NCBI GenBank assembly: GCA_009829735.1
Contig: CM020620.1
Location: 2,359,447 to 2,423,446 of the forward strand
DNA: 64,000 bases
From: Pyropia yezoensis
Lineage: Eukaryota > Rhodophyta > Bangiophyceae > Bangiales > Bangiaceae
Direction: 5' to 3'
Shown here: positions 47,250-56,499 of the stretch, in pieces
How the letters are laid out: the number at the start of each line of letters is the position of its first letter
How positions within the stretch are numbered: the stretch's first letter is position 1
Notes under the pieces: generated by a model
Databases searched by the model: none
Seen by the model: only the letters and a program-made list of their open reading frames with translations
Told to the model about the DNA's origin: nothing
Made by a program: the position numbers and the translations under genes

Positions 47250-49697
47250 TCAGTGGGTAGACCCACTGCCCGAGGGAGGCCACTCACGCGTAAGCGCGTA
47301 TACCTCCGTACTCCACCGGTCGGCAATGTCACGACGGTCGACCACCCGAGTTACCTCGGTGCATAGCTGGACGAGGGTGCTGCGGCCAGCCTCCACGTCC
47401 TCCAGAGCTTTCTGGAGGCGGTCCAGCACGCCACCGAGGCAACGCGCTGACCCAACCAGCGCAGCACCTGGGGGGATATCCCCCCAGCTAACAGAGAGAC
47501 CCCCACGCATTGCGCGGGTAACAAGGGCGTCAACGCATTCATACCAGAGACGGGGACCCCCGTCATGTAGGACAGGGGCGGGAGGTGACACTGGCGCAGC
47601 CAGAGGAGCCACAGGAGCCGACACGGCTACCACCGGAGCCGGTGGCACCTGATACGAGGCCCGGTAGGACCCTACCGAAGGGGCTCCACCGTAATCACGG
47701 CGGTACTCCGCCCGACGACGGGACACCTCACGCTCCCCACCCACAGAGCCCCACTCTCGGGGACGACGGCCAACCGCCGCAGGCATCGGGTTACCGAACC
47801 ACGGAGCAAGGACCTGAAGAGGGTCATGGATAACCATGGGAATACCCAGGTCAGGAACGGCCTCGGTGGACGCCCACCCATGGCAACTAGGCTCACCCGG
47901 CTGAGTACGCCGGACACGCAACGAGTGACGAGGCAAGGGGGAAGCCCCAGCCTGCGGGTCCCGGTACGGGGGAAGGGCCAACACCCCAGCCCAGTTCACG
48001 GCATCGTGAACAGCCAGCAGGGCTTCGAACTCCCGGGCCAACCCGGTCTTGGCAGCTATCAGATCCACGCCCAACTGCGCGATGTGCCGACGGACACCCG
48101 TCGGAAGATGAAACAGACGACCCTGCCGGCGGACGGACAGCAAGAAGGATGAAGCCTGCCCGAGGGTAACCTCAAGGGTGAAGGTACCCTGCAACGGGTG
48201 GACCGGTCGCGAGGCCAACACACTCCCGAAGTATCGGAGGCAGGAGCCGGTGTCAAACCGGAAAGCAGGGGCGGGTTCCCACCCCTCCTGCCATAGCGGC
48301 GGGCGCACGGGAGTGTATACCGGAGCACGACCGTTGCCGGTCTGCAACGCACACGTTATATCCGTGCGGAACGCATCCGCCATGACACCATGGTTACGTC
48401 GCCAACTCGACGCCGACTTCAACCCCGCCATGGGCGGGTAGGGAGCCGTCAACGACAGATACGGAGGTACCCCCGGGTAGTAGTCAAAGTCGGGATACCG
48501 ACCGGTACGGCTCACCATCTCCCCAAACGCAACCGGCTCCGCCGCCGCCGCAATCCCCAGAGCACTAGCCGGGTAGTCAATCTCCCGCGGCAACGCGGGG
48601 GCAATCAGGTCGCAGACCCCGAAGTTGGGGTCGAGGTAGACCTCACCCCGTCCCACCCGGGTGCGCCAGAGCTGCGCATGCCGGTCGTCCGGCTGACTCA
48701 GGATCCAATGGTGTTCCACCCGGACCGCGTTCGGCTGGTTGACCAGCCGCACCAACTCCCGCTCCCAGCACGGGTCCACCTTGACGCGCCGGGAGGATTC
48801 TCCACGGGGATGCACCAGGTGGAAGTCCACCCGCATACGCCCATCGGACTCCATCGACTCTTGCACCGTGAGGCCTCGAACCCGAGCCACCAAGTCGGAC
48901 ACCGACATGGCGGGTTGACCCGCCGCCACGGCGACGCCGCCACCCAACGGGGCAACCCGGGCAGGACCAGGAAGAATCGGGGGCGCCGGGGGACGCACCA
49001 CCGGCAGAGGGGCCGACGTCGGAGATGGACGAGGCCGAGGAGGAAGAAGAAGGGCGGGCGCCCGCCCGGAGTAACTCCCGGTGTCAACCGCCATGGGAGA
49101 AGGAGCGTCTTGACCGCTCGACACCCGCGGCACCGCAGGTATGGTACCGGCGCCGGCACCACCCGTCGGCGTAGCCCCCGCCTCGGAAGTGGAAGGCACT
49201 TGGACAGCCTCCGGAGCCGGAGCCCCGGCCGTGCGGACACCCGCACCGTCTTGACCCACGGCACCGGGTGTCGCACCGCCACCACCACCCGCGTCAACGT
49301 CGGGACCGCCTCGAGGAGTCACCGCCCGGACACCCGGACCACCTTGACCAGCCGGAGTCGGCTGCGGGTCGCCACCTCCGCCGCAGGGCGGACCATCTTG
49401 AGGTACCTGCGGTGAGCCGGCACCGGCACCAGGCTCCATCCGGGCAGCCGGCAGAGAGGAGGTAGAAGCCGCCACGCGCGGTTGACCGCCGGGTTGACCT
49501 CCGGCCGACGGCACCGTCGTGCCGCTGCACACGGACGACAGTCCTCCGGCCGACAGACGGACGGACACCGCAGGCCCGTCGTCGTCAGACGAGCTCACCC
49601 CGTAACGCGCGGCGTCGGGACCGACAGGCACGTCGTCCTCCATCTCCTCCCCGATCAGGAGGTCTTCCTCCTCTTCAAGCACCTGGGGATAGGACAT
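47250..49697 (-). CDS. Large antisense reading frame of the gypsy element, unknown function
   Basis: 815 residues from the ATG at 49697 (MSYPQVLEEEEDLLIGEE), chosen because it opens an acidic, non-repetitive N-terminus. The frame is open 94 codons further upstream. Layout: acidic head (1-40), Gly/Pro/Ala-rich linker (about 60-280), then a long segment of normal composition to the end (MSVSDLVARVRGL, WILSQPDDRHAQLWRTRVG, RTGRYPDFDYYPGVPPYLS, FRTDITCALQTG, HDAVNWAGVLALPP). No signal peptide, transmembrane segment, zinc finger or known domain was recognised. It lies between pol and the 3' LTR on the opposite strand, a position where a few plant gypsy families (Grande, Retand and relatives) also carry antisense genes. 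Its length and protein-like composition in so large an element favour a real gene. Confidence 0.65.
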   Translation of the reverse strand: MSYPQVLEEEEDLLIGEEMEDDVPVGPDAARYGVSSSDDDGPAVSVRLSAGGLSSVCSGTTVPSAGGQPGGQPRVAASTSSLPAARMEPGAGAGSPQVPQDGPPCGGGGDPQPTPAGQGGPGVRAVTPRGGPDVDAGGGGGATPGAVGQDGAGVRTAGAPAPEAVQVPSTSEAGATPTGGAGAGTIPAVPRVSSGQDAPSPMAVDTGSYSGRAPALLLPPRPRPSPTSAPLPVVRPPAPPILPGPARVAPLGGGVAVAAGQPAMSVSDLVARVRGLTVQESMESDGRMRVDFHLVHPRGESSRRVKVDPCWERELVRLVNQPNAVRVEHHWILSQPDDRHAQLWRTRVGRGEVYLDPNFGVCDLIAPALPREIDYPASALGIAAAAEPVAFGEMVSRTGRYPDFDYYPGVPPYLSLTAPYPPMAGLKSASSWRRNHGVMADAFRTDITCALQTGNGRAPVYTPVRPPLWQEGWEPAPAFRFDTGSCLRYFGSVLASRPVHPLQGTFTLEVTLGQASSFLLSVRRQGRLFHLPTGVRRHIAQLGVDLIAAKTGLAREFEALLAVHDAVNWAGVLALPPYRDPQAGASPLPRHSLRVRRTQPGEPSCHGWASTEAVPDLGIPMVIHDPLQVLAPWFGNPMPAAVGRRPREWGSVGGEREVSRRRAEYRRDYGGAPSVGSYRASYQVPPAPVVAVSAPVAPLAAPVSPPAPVLHDGGPRLWYECVDALVTRAMRGGLSVSWGDIPPGAALVGSARCLGGVLDRLQKALEDVEAGRSTLVQLCTEVTRVVDRRDIADRWSTEVYALTREWPPSGSGSTH

Positions 49698-50284
49698 GAT
49701 AACGGGTGCGGAGTCCCCCGCGCCCACAAGCCGTCGACGGCTACAACCCGGTACGGTGGGATAACCGGGACGAGCCAGGGAAGCGCGGACACCCGCGCTT
49801 ATGACCACAAACGGCCACGAGAAGCGCCGCAGGCACGCGGGTCGACCCGCGCCCCACGGGGCTACGACCGCGCTCCACCCAGGCACCTGGGCGGGACGGG
49901 GCCACACCCACACACGGGGTAAGTAAGGGGGGTCACCCCCAACCGCCCCCACGCAACGCGGGCAGCCCCCGCCCCCCACTCAATCGTCCACACGAGAGGG
50001 GCCCCCCTACCACCAGGCACCTGGTGGCGGATCCGCTTGCACCACCCCTCGGAAAGGGGGGGCGTGAACAGCAACCCGCATCGGGAATTTAACGGTCCGG
50101 AAAACGGATCGTGTGTGTGTACCACGCAAAGGGGGGCACCCCCCTGAGACAACCTCGAAAAGGGGTGTCTGTCGCGACGGGGCGCAAAGCCCCACCCGAC
50201 GGGTAAACGGTCACGCGACCCACTTACATTCGGTACCCCGAATGCAACTCGACCCGAGGACGGGCCGAATCTAAGGGGGGGATA
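49698..50284 (+). promoter_or_regulatory. Region upstream of the antisense frame, with polypurine tract
   Basis: About 590 bp between the antisense start and the 3' LTR. It should hold the promoter of the antisense frame. At its right end AAGGGGGGGA (50273-50282) is the polypurine tract that primes plus-strand synthesis, 2 nt before the LTR. A small hairpin CATTCGG-TACC-CCGAATG lies at about 50228-50245. Confidence 0.6.
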
Positions 50285-50647
50285 TGTAGCAATATGGTTG
50301 TCCGTATTGTGACCCTAATATCAGGGGGGCTACTTCTAACCCTTAACTTTCAATTTGATAGTTCGTACTGGTCACGGTATCTATAAGTTACGTATGACCA
50401 GAGGGACTTGCATCTTGGGGTGGAGGGTAGTTAGTAGTGTCTCCGAGGGTTTATAACGAGGGGGCCGGTGGCGAATCCACCGCCGGCCAAGGTAGAACAA
50501 CAAACCCCTCCCATTTGGGCTCCCATCTTGGTCCCGTGGCTTGCGCTCCAAGGACAGCAACCTTGGCCTCCCGGTGACGTTGGTGCCTATCCCCCTTGGT
50601 GAGTGTTCCCTGAGAGTGGACGCGCGACGGATCCCTATTGTGCTACA
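50285..50647 (+). repeat. 3' LTR of the gypsy element (363 bp)
   Basis: TGTAGCA...TGCTACA, the same length as the 5' LTR with two differences. Confidence 0.9.
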
Positions 50648-50652
50648 CAGGT
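50648..50652. repeat. Target-site duplication, right copy (CAGGT)
   Basis: Matches 11887-11891; the DIRS-like sequence resumes directly after it. Confidence 0.9.
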
Positions 50653-52318
50653 CCACAGAGTGAGGGCCGTAGATGGCGTCCAGCCGCTTGAAGGCGGCGC
50701 GGCTCAGGGTCCAGGTTGTCGAGTCGTTCTCCCGGGAGAGCCTGTCGGCCCACTCGTTGAGCGCCGACGACACGTGCTCCACCCGCAGCTCCACTTGCAT
50801 CTCGTGGCAGAGCTCGTGCAGCTCCCGCATCTCGCCCATCAGGACGGGGGAGCGGGACGAGCCCGCGCGTATGACGCCCAGTGCCACCATTGAATCCGTG
50901 CGGAGGCGGATGATGGAGCCGCGCGGGATGAGCTTGCGGAACGACTTGAGGGCGAGCGTCACGGCGCCCAGCTCCAAGCAGTTGATATGCAGGCCGTTCC
51001 GGTCGACCCCGTGGTAGCCACGGGCCTCGGCACCTTGATCGAGAACGGCTCCCCAGCCGACGCCGCTGGCGTCCGTGTCCAGCAACATTGACGTCGCACC
51101 CGGCCACAAGGGGCGGCCGGTCGCGGCATGCTGCTGCAAGCTGGTCCACCACTGCAGGTCCTTCCATGCTTGGCGACCAAGGCGCACGTCGCCGCTGCGA
51201 CGGTGCCTGTACTGCAGCGCAGTGTACAAGCTGCGCAGGTGGTAGCGTGCGGAGGGCACGGACAGCGTGGTTGATACGGCCGAGCCGCAGAAGCGGCGCA
51301 GCGACTGGAAGGAGACCCATCGCTTGTTGCCCGCGGCTCGGCGGGATAGCGCCGTCGCGGCGATCACCAGCTTGTCCACCCGGTCGGGGGGGAGCAAGAA
51401 GCGGGCGAGGGTGGTGTCCACCAGATGACCAAGAAGGCGCACTTGGGTGGGCCCGTCGCGCACGCCCTTGGTCGGATGCATGCGTAGGCCAAGCTCGCCA
51501 AACAAGCGCTCCACCAACCGGTACGCCGCGATGGCTTGGGCCTGCGTCGCCGGCCGCCCTGGCGGGGCGGGGGGCGCGCCGCCACAGTCGTCGACGTACG
51601 CCATCATACGGAAGCCCAGCTCCCGTAGGTGCTGCACGATTGGCCTCATCACCTTGGTCCAGATCAGTGGGGCAGGGGCCAGCCCAAAGGGCATGGTGAT
51701 GGGCACAAAGAAGCGACCCAGGCAGCGGAACGAGAGGAACTTGCGGTCCTCGGGCCTCACCATGAGGTGGTGGTATTCGTCCTTGACGTCCTAGGTGAGC
51801 AGCGCGTCGTTGGGGCGGAGCGTCTGGGCGAGCTCCGGCAACGTCTCGTACTTGCAGCTTGCGGTGTCGATGAAGCCATTCTGGTGCTTGTAGTCGAGCA
51901 CCGCTCGTGGCTTGTTGGCGGTGTGGGCCACGAACGCCGAGCTGACGCAAACCAGGTTGGCGATCTCTTGAGGGTCCGTCACCTCCACGATGTACTTGTT
52001 GTCGAGCTCGCGCGCGATCTCGCCCTTCATGAACGCGTGGTCGTCCTCGGTCAGCGGGTACTCCACCGAGACGAACGGGGTGGGCGTGGATATCCACTCG
52101 ATATCCACTCCGTTCTTGATCGTGTCCGCGACCCACGGGGAGACGCCCAGCTGCAGCCAACGCGGCAGGGCGGCCCGTAGGGCCTCGTACACGGGCACCG
52201 TCGAGGTAGAGCTGGGCCGTGGCAGCCTTTTCCGGTGCTTGCGGCGGCGCTTGCCGCCGCTCGTGCTCTCTGGGCCTTGATGGACCACGCCGGGGGAGAG
52301 GCTTCCCGGGCGTGGCAT
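50648..52318 (-). pseudogene. RT-RNase H region of DIRS-like unit 2, 5' part
   Basis: Same sequence as unit 1 from 8600 back to about 6930, with YVDD near 51593 and LLDTDASG near 51080. The gypsy insertion separates it from its C-terminal end at 11500-11891. It carries the same single interruption as unit 1. Confidence 0.75.
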
Positions 52319-52326
52319 GGCGAAAT

Positions 52327-53532
52327 TTAGGCGCGGCCGCCGCCGCGCCCGCGGCCGCCGCCACCGCCGCCGGCGCCGCCACGGCCGGCGCCGCCTCCGC
52401 GACCGCCGCGCGCAGCGTGTCCGCCACGTCCGGCGTTGCGGGCAGGGGAGCGGTTGCGTGCCGAACCAGCTGCCCCCGCCTCGCCGCGGTTGCCGCGCTT
52501 GCCGTAGGAAAACCCGCGCTCGGCAGCACCAATCTTGGCGGATGCGTGGGTCTCGGCGCGGGCGACGCGAGAGAGGAAGCGTCGCGCGCCGTCACCGCGG
52601 AGGGAGTTGCGAGGAACGGCGTCGGCGTGGGCAAACGCGTCGGCGAGGTTGGGCTCCGACTGACGCAGGGCGAGGTAGTCGTACCTCGATACGCCGAGGG
52701 CGTGGATGCGCCGAGTTGACCCGACGACGTACTCGAGTTGCTCGTAGAGGGCGTCGACGGTGTGGCCGGTCGAGTGCCGGGCAGCGAGGGCGTCGTTGTA
52801 GAGCTGCTCGAGCCACGCGAGGGAGCAGTACCAGTGACGAGCTTCAAGCTCGTCCCGGCTGCCAACGGGGAAGGTGGCGGTGTGGACAGGGTCGGCGGGG
52901 GTGAAGGGCATGGGCATACCGTCGGGACGAACGACGGCGCGGGGGATGTCAAACCCCCGGAGCCAGTCGGACGGCGTGTAGGACTTGTAGAAGTCGAACC
53001 CGTCGTCGTAGGACGCGACGCCGTCGAGGTTGGTGCGCGTCCAGCGACCGCCGGGGCCGGCGCCGCCGCCGTCGCGGCGGGCGGGGTTCCAGCTGCCGCC
53101 GCCGTCCGAGTCGCCGCCGTCGCCCTCGGCGTCGTCCGCGTAGTCTCCCGGCGCGTCGGTGCCAAGTGGGGCACCGCCGGGGACGGCCCCCCCGGCCAGG
53201 GGGGCCTGCCCCGCGCCGGTGGCGGCAGGGGCGATGGCGTCGGGGGCGGGCGTGCCCGCGTCGCCGCTTGCGGCCGGCGCGGCTGGGACGCCGTCAACCG
53301 CCGCGCCGCCTCGACCGCCAGCGCCAGCTGGCGCTCCGCCACCGCCGACCGCGTTCGCGGCGGCGGCGTCATCTCGATCGGTGAGGTCGGCCTGCGCCGC
53401 CACAAGAGCCGCCTGCGTCTGCGTCAGGTCCGCCTCGGCCACGGCCAGGCGGGCGCGCAGTGCAGCCGACTCTTCCAGCGCGGTGGCCGACGCCCCTGTA
53501 GAGGGAGGGACGCCCGCAAGACCACCGTCCAT
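52327..53532 (-). CDS. Gag-like protein of DIRS-like unit 2
   Basis: The 401-residue counterpart of the frame at 8609-9814, offset by 43,718 bp. It has the same coiled coil, core and Gly-Arg tail, with only a few substitutions, and is open throughout. Confidence 0.6.
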   Translation of the reverse strand: MDGGLAGVPPSTGASATALEESAALRARLAVAEADLTQTQAALVAAQADLTDRDDAAAANAVGGGGAPAGAGGRGGAAVDGVPAAPAASGDAGTPAPDAIAPAATGAGQAPLAGGAVPGGAPLGTDAPGDYADDAEGDGGDSDGGGSWNPARRDGGGAGPGGRWTRTNLDGVASYDDGFDFYKSYTPSDWLRGFDIPRAVVRPDGMPMPFTPADPVHTATFPVGSRDELEARHWYCSLAWLEQLYNDALAARHSTGHTVDALYEQLEYVVGSTRRIHALGVSRYDYLALRQSEPNLADAFAHADAVPRNSLRGDGARRFLSRVARAETHASAKIGAAERGFSYGKRGNRGEAGAAGSARNRSPARNAGRGGHAARGGRGGGAGRGGAGGGGGGRGRGGGRA

Positions 53533-53620
53533 CGTGCACCCCGTCGGCGGGGTGGAGCGTGTGCCACGTAGCCACAGGCAAGGCCTGGGAGGGGGGTGTG
53601 TTTCCTCGAGCGCGCGACGC

Positions 53621-54147
53621 AGCGCGAGAAGAAACGGATGCTGCCGGCCAGGACGGCCGGCGGCGGTCGCCCGATCCACGCCGCTTATGACGGCTGGGTG
53701 GCTCGCGCGCCGCAGCTCGCCGCACCCACGGGAGCCGGTGGGCGCAGGCCAAGAGAGGAGGGTCGGTCCGCCCGCCGCAGGCACGGGCGAGGGCGCACCG
53801 CGCAGGCGGCCGCCGACTGACAGGAGAGGCCGCAAACGCAGCCGTCCGAGCGCAGCACGGGCGGCAGCCGCCACCCCCGCCACGCCCGTGGAGCGGGGGG
53901 AGGGCGCGGGAGAGTCGGTCGCGCCCCGTCCCGGTGCGGTGTGCGGCCAGCGGCAGGTGCGGCAAACGCACGGGCGGGAGCGGCAGGAGGACGTGGCGCA
54001 GCGAAGGGGGGCGACGAGAGAGACGCCCGCTCGGCACCCCTGCACCTGCATCCGCTGCGCACCCGCTCGGTCTGCCACGTGCGCTGCTGCGCGGCAGCCG
54101 ACAAAATAATAGGGGACCGGTTACCTGAAGAATCGTCATTCAAAACA
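53621..54147 (-). repeat. Split direct repeat A1 (527 bp), outer end of the DIRS-like array
   Basis: Matches 9903-10429 and 4946-5472. The match stops at CAAAACA (54147), where the other copies continue into TAACCAG but this one continues into GAATGGGCACC. This marks the array boundary. Confidence 0.85.
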
Positions 54148-54666
54148 GAATGGGCACCTGGCGTGGAGGGGCGGCGGCCCCACATTGATTGCCGCCCGCT
54201 GATTGGGTGAATTGATGCAGGCGGGAAAGCCTCGGAACGGCCGCCGAGCCCCCTCCCCCTGCCAACAGTGTTTTCTTGCTGGTGGCGGATGAGCGTGCGG
54301 GGGCCCGACCGCATCGCGCCCCTGTGGCGACTGGATGAGGGGGAAGGACAGGGGGCACAGCGTTTGCCCGATATCTTGCCCTTGATTGGCCGACGCGAAG
54401 ATAGGAATTTGCCGGCGTGCTCCGGCCACCCGACCGCCTTCTGCAAGCATGTTTTGGGGGGTTGGGGGGGGGGGGGTGCAGCGTGTCCGTTGCGACACTT
54501 GCCGTGGGGCCGATTCCTGGGGGGGTGGCCAACCACGCCAACCGCCGTCGCCACCGCCGCCACGCTCATCGTCATCTTCGTCACGCCCACCATCGTCGTC
54601 ACCCGCGTCCCTACGCCCGCCATTAGCTCCTTCCCCCCCCGCCAATAGACCTGTGTACCCGCCGGC
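54148..54666. other. Upstream flank of the transposase gene
   Basis: About 520 bp with no gene. It contains G-rich tracts around 54457-54478 and a purine/CGTC-rich stretch near 54540-54600. It probably holds the 5' UTR and promoter of the Harbinger transposase. I looked for a terminal inverted repeat starting GGGCACCTGG and found no partner before 58127. Confidence 0.5.
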
Positions 54667-56136
54667 ATGGAGGAGGGGCTTGATCTGGACGTTTGCGCGC
54701 TGATGCGGGACCAGGAGGACATTGAGGCAGCCTCGGCTGTTGCTGCCCACCTTTCCGTTCTGCGGCGTTATCGCCGCCGTGTGCGCGCGACCCACCGTGG
54801 GAAGCGGCTGAGGTACCGCGGATCTGCGCGGGGCCGGCAGAACAAGCCACGGGACTTTGCGTTTGGCATGCTTTGTATCTTACGTGACTATTTTGGTGTG
54901 AATGGTGCCCCCCCTGTGTACTCGGAGGCCGATTTTGAGCGTCGCTTTCGCGTCCCTCGCGCTGTGTTTGTCCGCGTGTATCGAGCTTTGAAGGACCGGC
55001 CGTGGTGGGCGCAGAAGGTCAACGCAACCGGCCAACTGCAGGCCCACCCGCTGCAGAAGCTGGTTGCCGCTTTTCGAGTGCTGGGGTATGGGGAAGCCAC
55101 TGACCGTGCCGATGAGTACTGCCGCATTTCCTCCACCACGATCGAGATTGCTGTGAAGAAGCTGGTTGTTTTTATTGGTAATGAGTTTGGAGACGAGTAC
55201 CTGCGCCCACCCAACGATGCCGAGCTGGACGTGCTGCTGAAGAGGAACGCGGAGAGGGGCATGCCGGGCTGCATTGGATTGCGGGACTGTTCCCAGTGGG
55301 AGTGGAAGAACTGTCCGAAGGGGCAGGCTGGGCTGTACCAGAACAGGAAGGGGCGCCGGGCAGTTGTCATGGAGACCGTTTGTGACGAGGACCTGTATAT
55401 CTGGCACCTTTTTGTCGGCTGCCCGGGCAGTATGAATGACCTCAATGTTTTGCAGCAGTCTCCGCTCTACCAGGATATCACTGCGGGGGGTTGGCCGCCC
55501 CGCAGTAAGCCCTTCACTATCAATGGCCACACGCGCACGCTTCCCTATTACCTGGTTGACGGCATTTACCCGCAATACGCCTTCTACATTTGCTCGTATG
55601 GACGGGCTGTCACAGACAAGCAGAATACCTTCAATCGCCTCCAGGAGTCGCTGCGTAAGGACGCTGAGCGACTTTATGCGGTACTGACCGCTCGCTTTCT
55701 CATCGCCCTCCACCCGGCCAGGTACGCCAAGGTCGCAACCATCTGTTCTGTGGCCAAGGCGGTTGCTATCTTGCACAACATGGTGACTCAGGTGCGTCGG
55801 GGGGCGTTTCTGGCCAAGCAGCGGCGGGACTTCGCTGTTGCTGTTGCTGAAGAGACGTCGGACTCTGGTTCTTTTAGTGAGTCTCGTGGCTCTGCCGCCG
55901 GGAGTGGTACACCTGGCAGTAGGCGGGGGGGAGGTCCACTTGGAGGACGCTTTCCCACCGCCGGCGAGGCAGGCCCAGACATCATGCCCATTGCCCAGGC
56001 GGCACCCAACGCGTTTGTACGAGCTATGATGGCCTGGAAGGAGGTCCGAAGTGCTAAGGAGCACGTCGCGCTGCGTAACGACCTCGCCGAGCACATCTAC
56101 CGCGACCGGGGGGAGCTGCTGGAGCCGTACCTGTGA
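54667..56136 (+). CDS. PIF/Harbinger transposase (HARBI1-like, DDE_Tnp_4)
   Basis: A 489-residue single-exon frame from ATG 54667 with no breaks. After a basic N-terminal region (RRYRRRVRATHRGKRLRYRG, 33-52) comes a helical segment with DFERRFRVPRAVF. The catalytic core has MPGCIGLRDCSQWEWKNCP with Asp207, GCPGSMNDLNVLQQSP with Asp258, YYLVDGIYP with Asp299, and RKDAERLYAVLTARF with Glu334. These are the signature blocks of plant-type PIF/Harbinger nucleases, with an intact DDE triad. A Ser/Gly-rich linker (395-440) leads to a C-terminal segment ending LRNDLAEHIYRDRG, also seen in plant PIF proteins. Such enzymes cut DNA together with a separate Myb-like partner and duplicate TAA/TTA targets. 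It is either a living transposon gene or a domesticated one. Confidence 0.92.
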   Translation: MEEGLDLDVCALMRDQEDIEAASAVAAHLSVLRRYRRRVRATHRGKRLRYRGSARGRQNKPRDFAFGMLCILRDYFGVNGAPPVYSEADFERRFRVPRAVFVRVYRALKDRPWWAQKVNATGQLQAHPLQKLVAAFRVLGYGEATDRADEYCRISSTTIEIAVKKLVVFIGNEFGDEYLRPPNDAELDVLLKRNAERGMPGCIGLRDCSQWEWKNCPKGQAGLYQNRKGRRAVVMETVCDEDLYIWHLFVGCPGSMNDLNVLQQSPLYQDITAGGWPPRSKPFTINGHTRTLPYYLVDGIYPQYAFYICSYGRAVTDKQNTFNRLQESLRKDAERLYAVLTARFLIALHPARYAKVATICSVAKAVAILHNMVTQVRRGAFLAKQRRDFAVAVAEETSDSGSFSESRGSAAGSGTPGSRRGGGPLGGRFPTAGEAGPDIMPIAQAAPNAFVRAMMAWKEVRSAKEHVALRNDLAEHIYRDRGELLEPYL

Positions 56137-56499
56137 GGGAGTCCGCCAAGCTGAGAGTGTAGTCGTCATCAATGGTTTTTTTTTCCCCGTTCAGCAGGGT
56201 TTTTTTTTTTCCTTGGACACGATTGTCTCTTGCTCTTGCGTATAACAACAATGGACGCAACTGTGTAGCCGTCCGAAGCGGGAGAAGAGGGCGGGGAACT
56301 AGGTGGGGGGAGGGGGTGGAGCGTAGCAACTGGCTACGCGCAGGGAGGGTGTGTCCAGCAGCGGAGAGGGGGGGAGGGTGTCCGGAAACTGGAGGCGTGC
56401 AGGGGGAGGACTGCGCTGGGTGTGATGGCGTAAAAGGGGTGCCAGTCGGGGATGGGTTGCGCGCGCGTGCGGTGGTGCGAGAAAGTGGGTGGGGGGGGG
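56137..56499. other. 3' flank of the transposase gene
   Basis: Contains two T-runs separated by CCCCGTTCAGCAGGG (about 56175-56211), likely in the 3' UTR, then G-rich sequence. No gene is supported. Confidence 0.5.

Larger units (their letters stand above)
11892..50647 (+). mobile_element. Ty3/gypsy chromovirus insertion (outer LTR to outer LTR)
   Basis: Bounded by 363-bp LTRs that begin TGTAGCA and end TGCTACA, and by a CAGGT duplication. The left part (11892-21318) has LTR, primer-binding site, gag, pol and part of an antisense frame. The right part (41372-50647) has part of gag, pol, the antisense frame, a polypurine tract and the 3' LTR. The two parts share about 7.9 kb at near identity and are separated by two 500-N gaps and a satellite block. 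If they are one insertion, its natural size is about 10.8 kb, against 38.8 kb as assembled. The two LTRs differ at 2 of 363 positions, so it is young. Gag and pol in the left part look whole. Confidence 0.8.
10430..54147 (-). mobile_element. DIRS-like unit 2, split by a gypsy insertion
   Basis: The - strand 5' half lies at 54147-50648 and the 3' half at 11891-10430. The lengths are 3500 and 1462 bp. Subtracting the 5-bp target duplication gives 4957 bp, exactly the length of the repeat-to-repeat unit 5473-10429. Nothing of the unit was lost when the gypsy element entered. The outer end is CAAAACA at 54147; sequence beyond it is unrelated. Confidence 0.8.

Noticed and set aside
54136-54795. 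A - strand 219-codon frame upstream of and overlapping the transposase start
   Set aside because: It begins inside the transposase gene on the opposite strand and ends in the DIRS repeat; its composition is biased and no domain was found.
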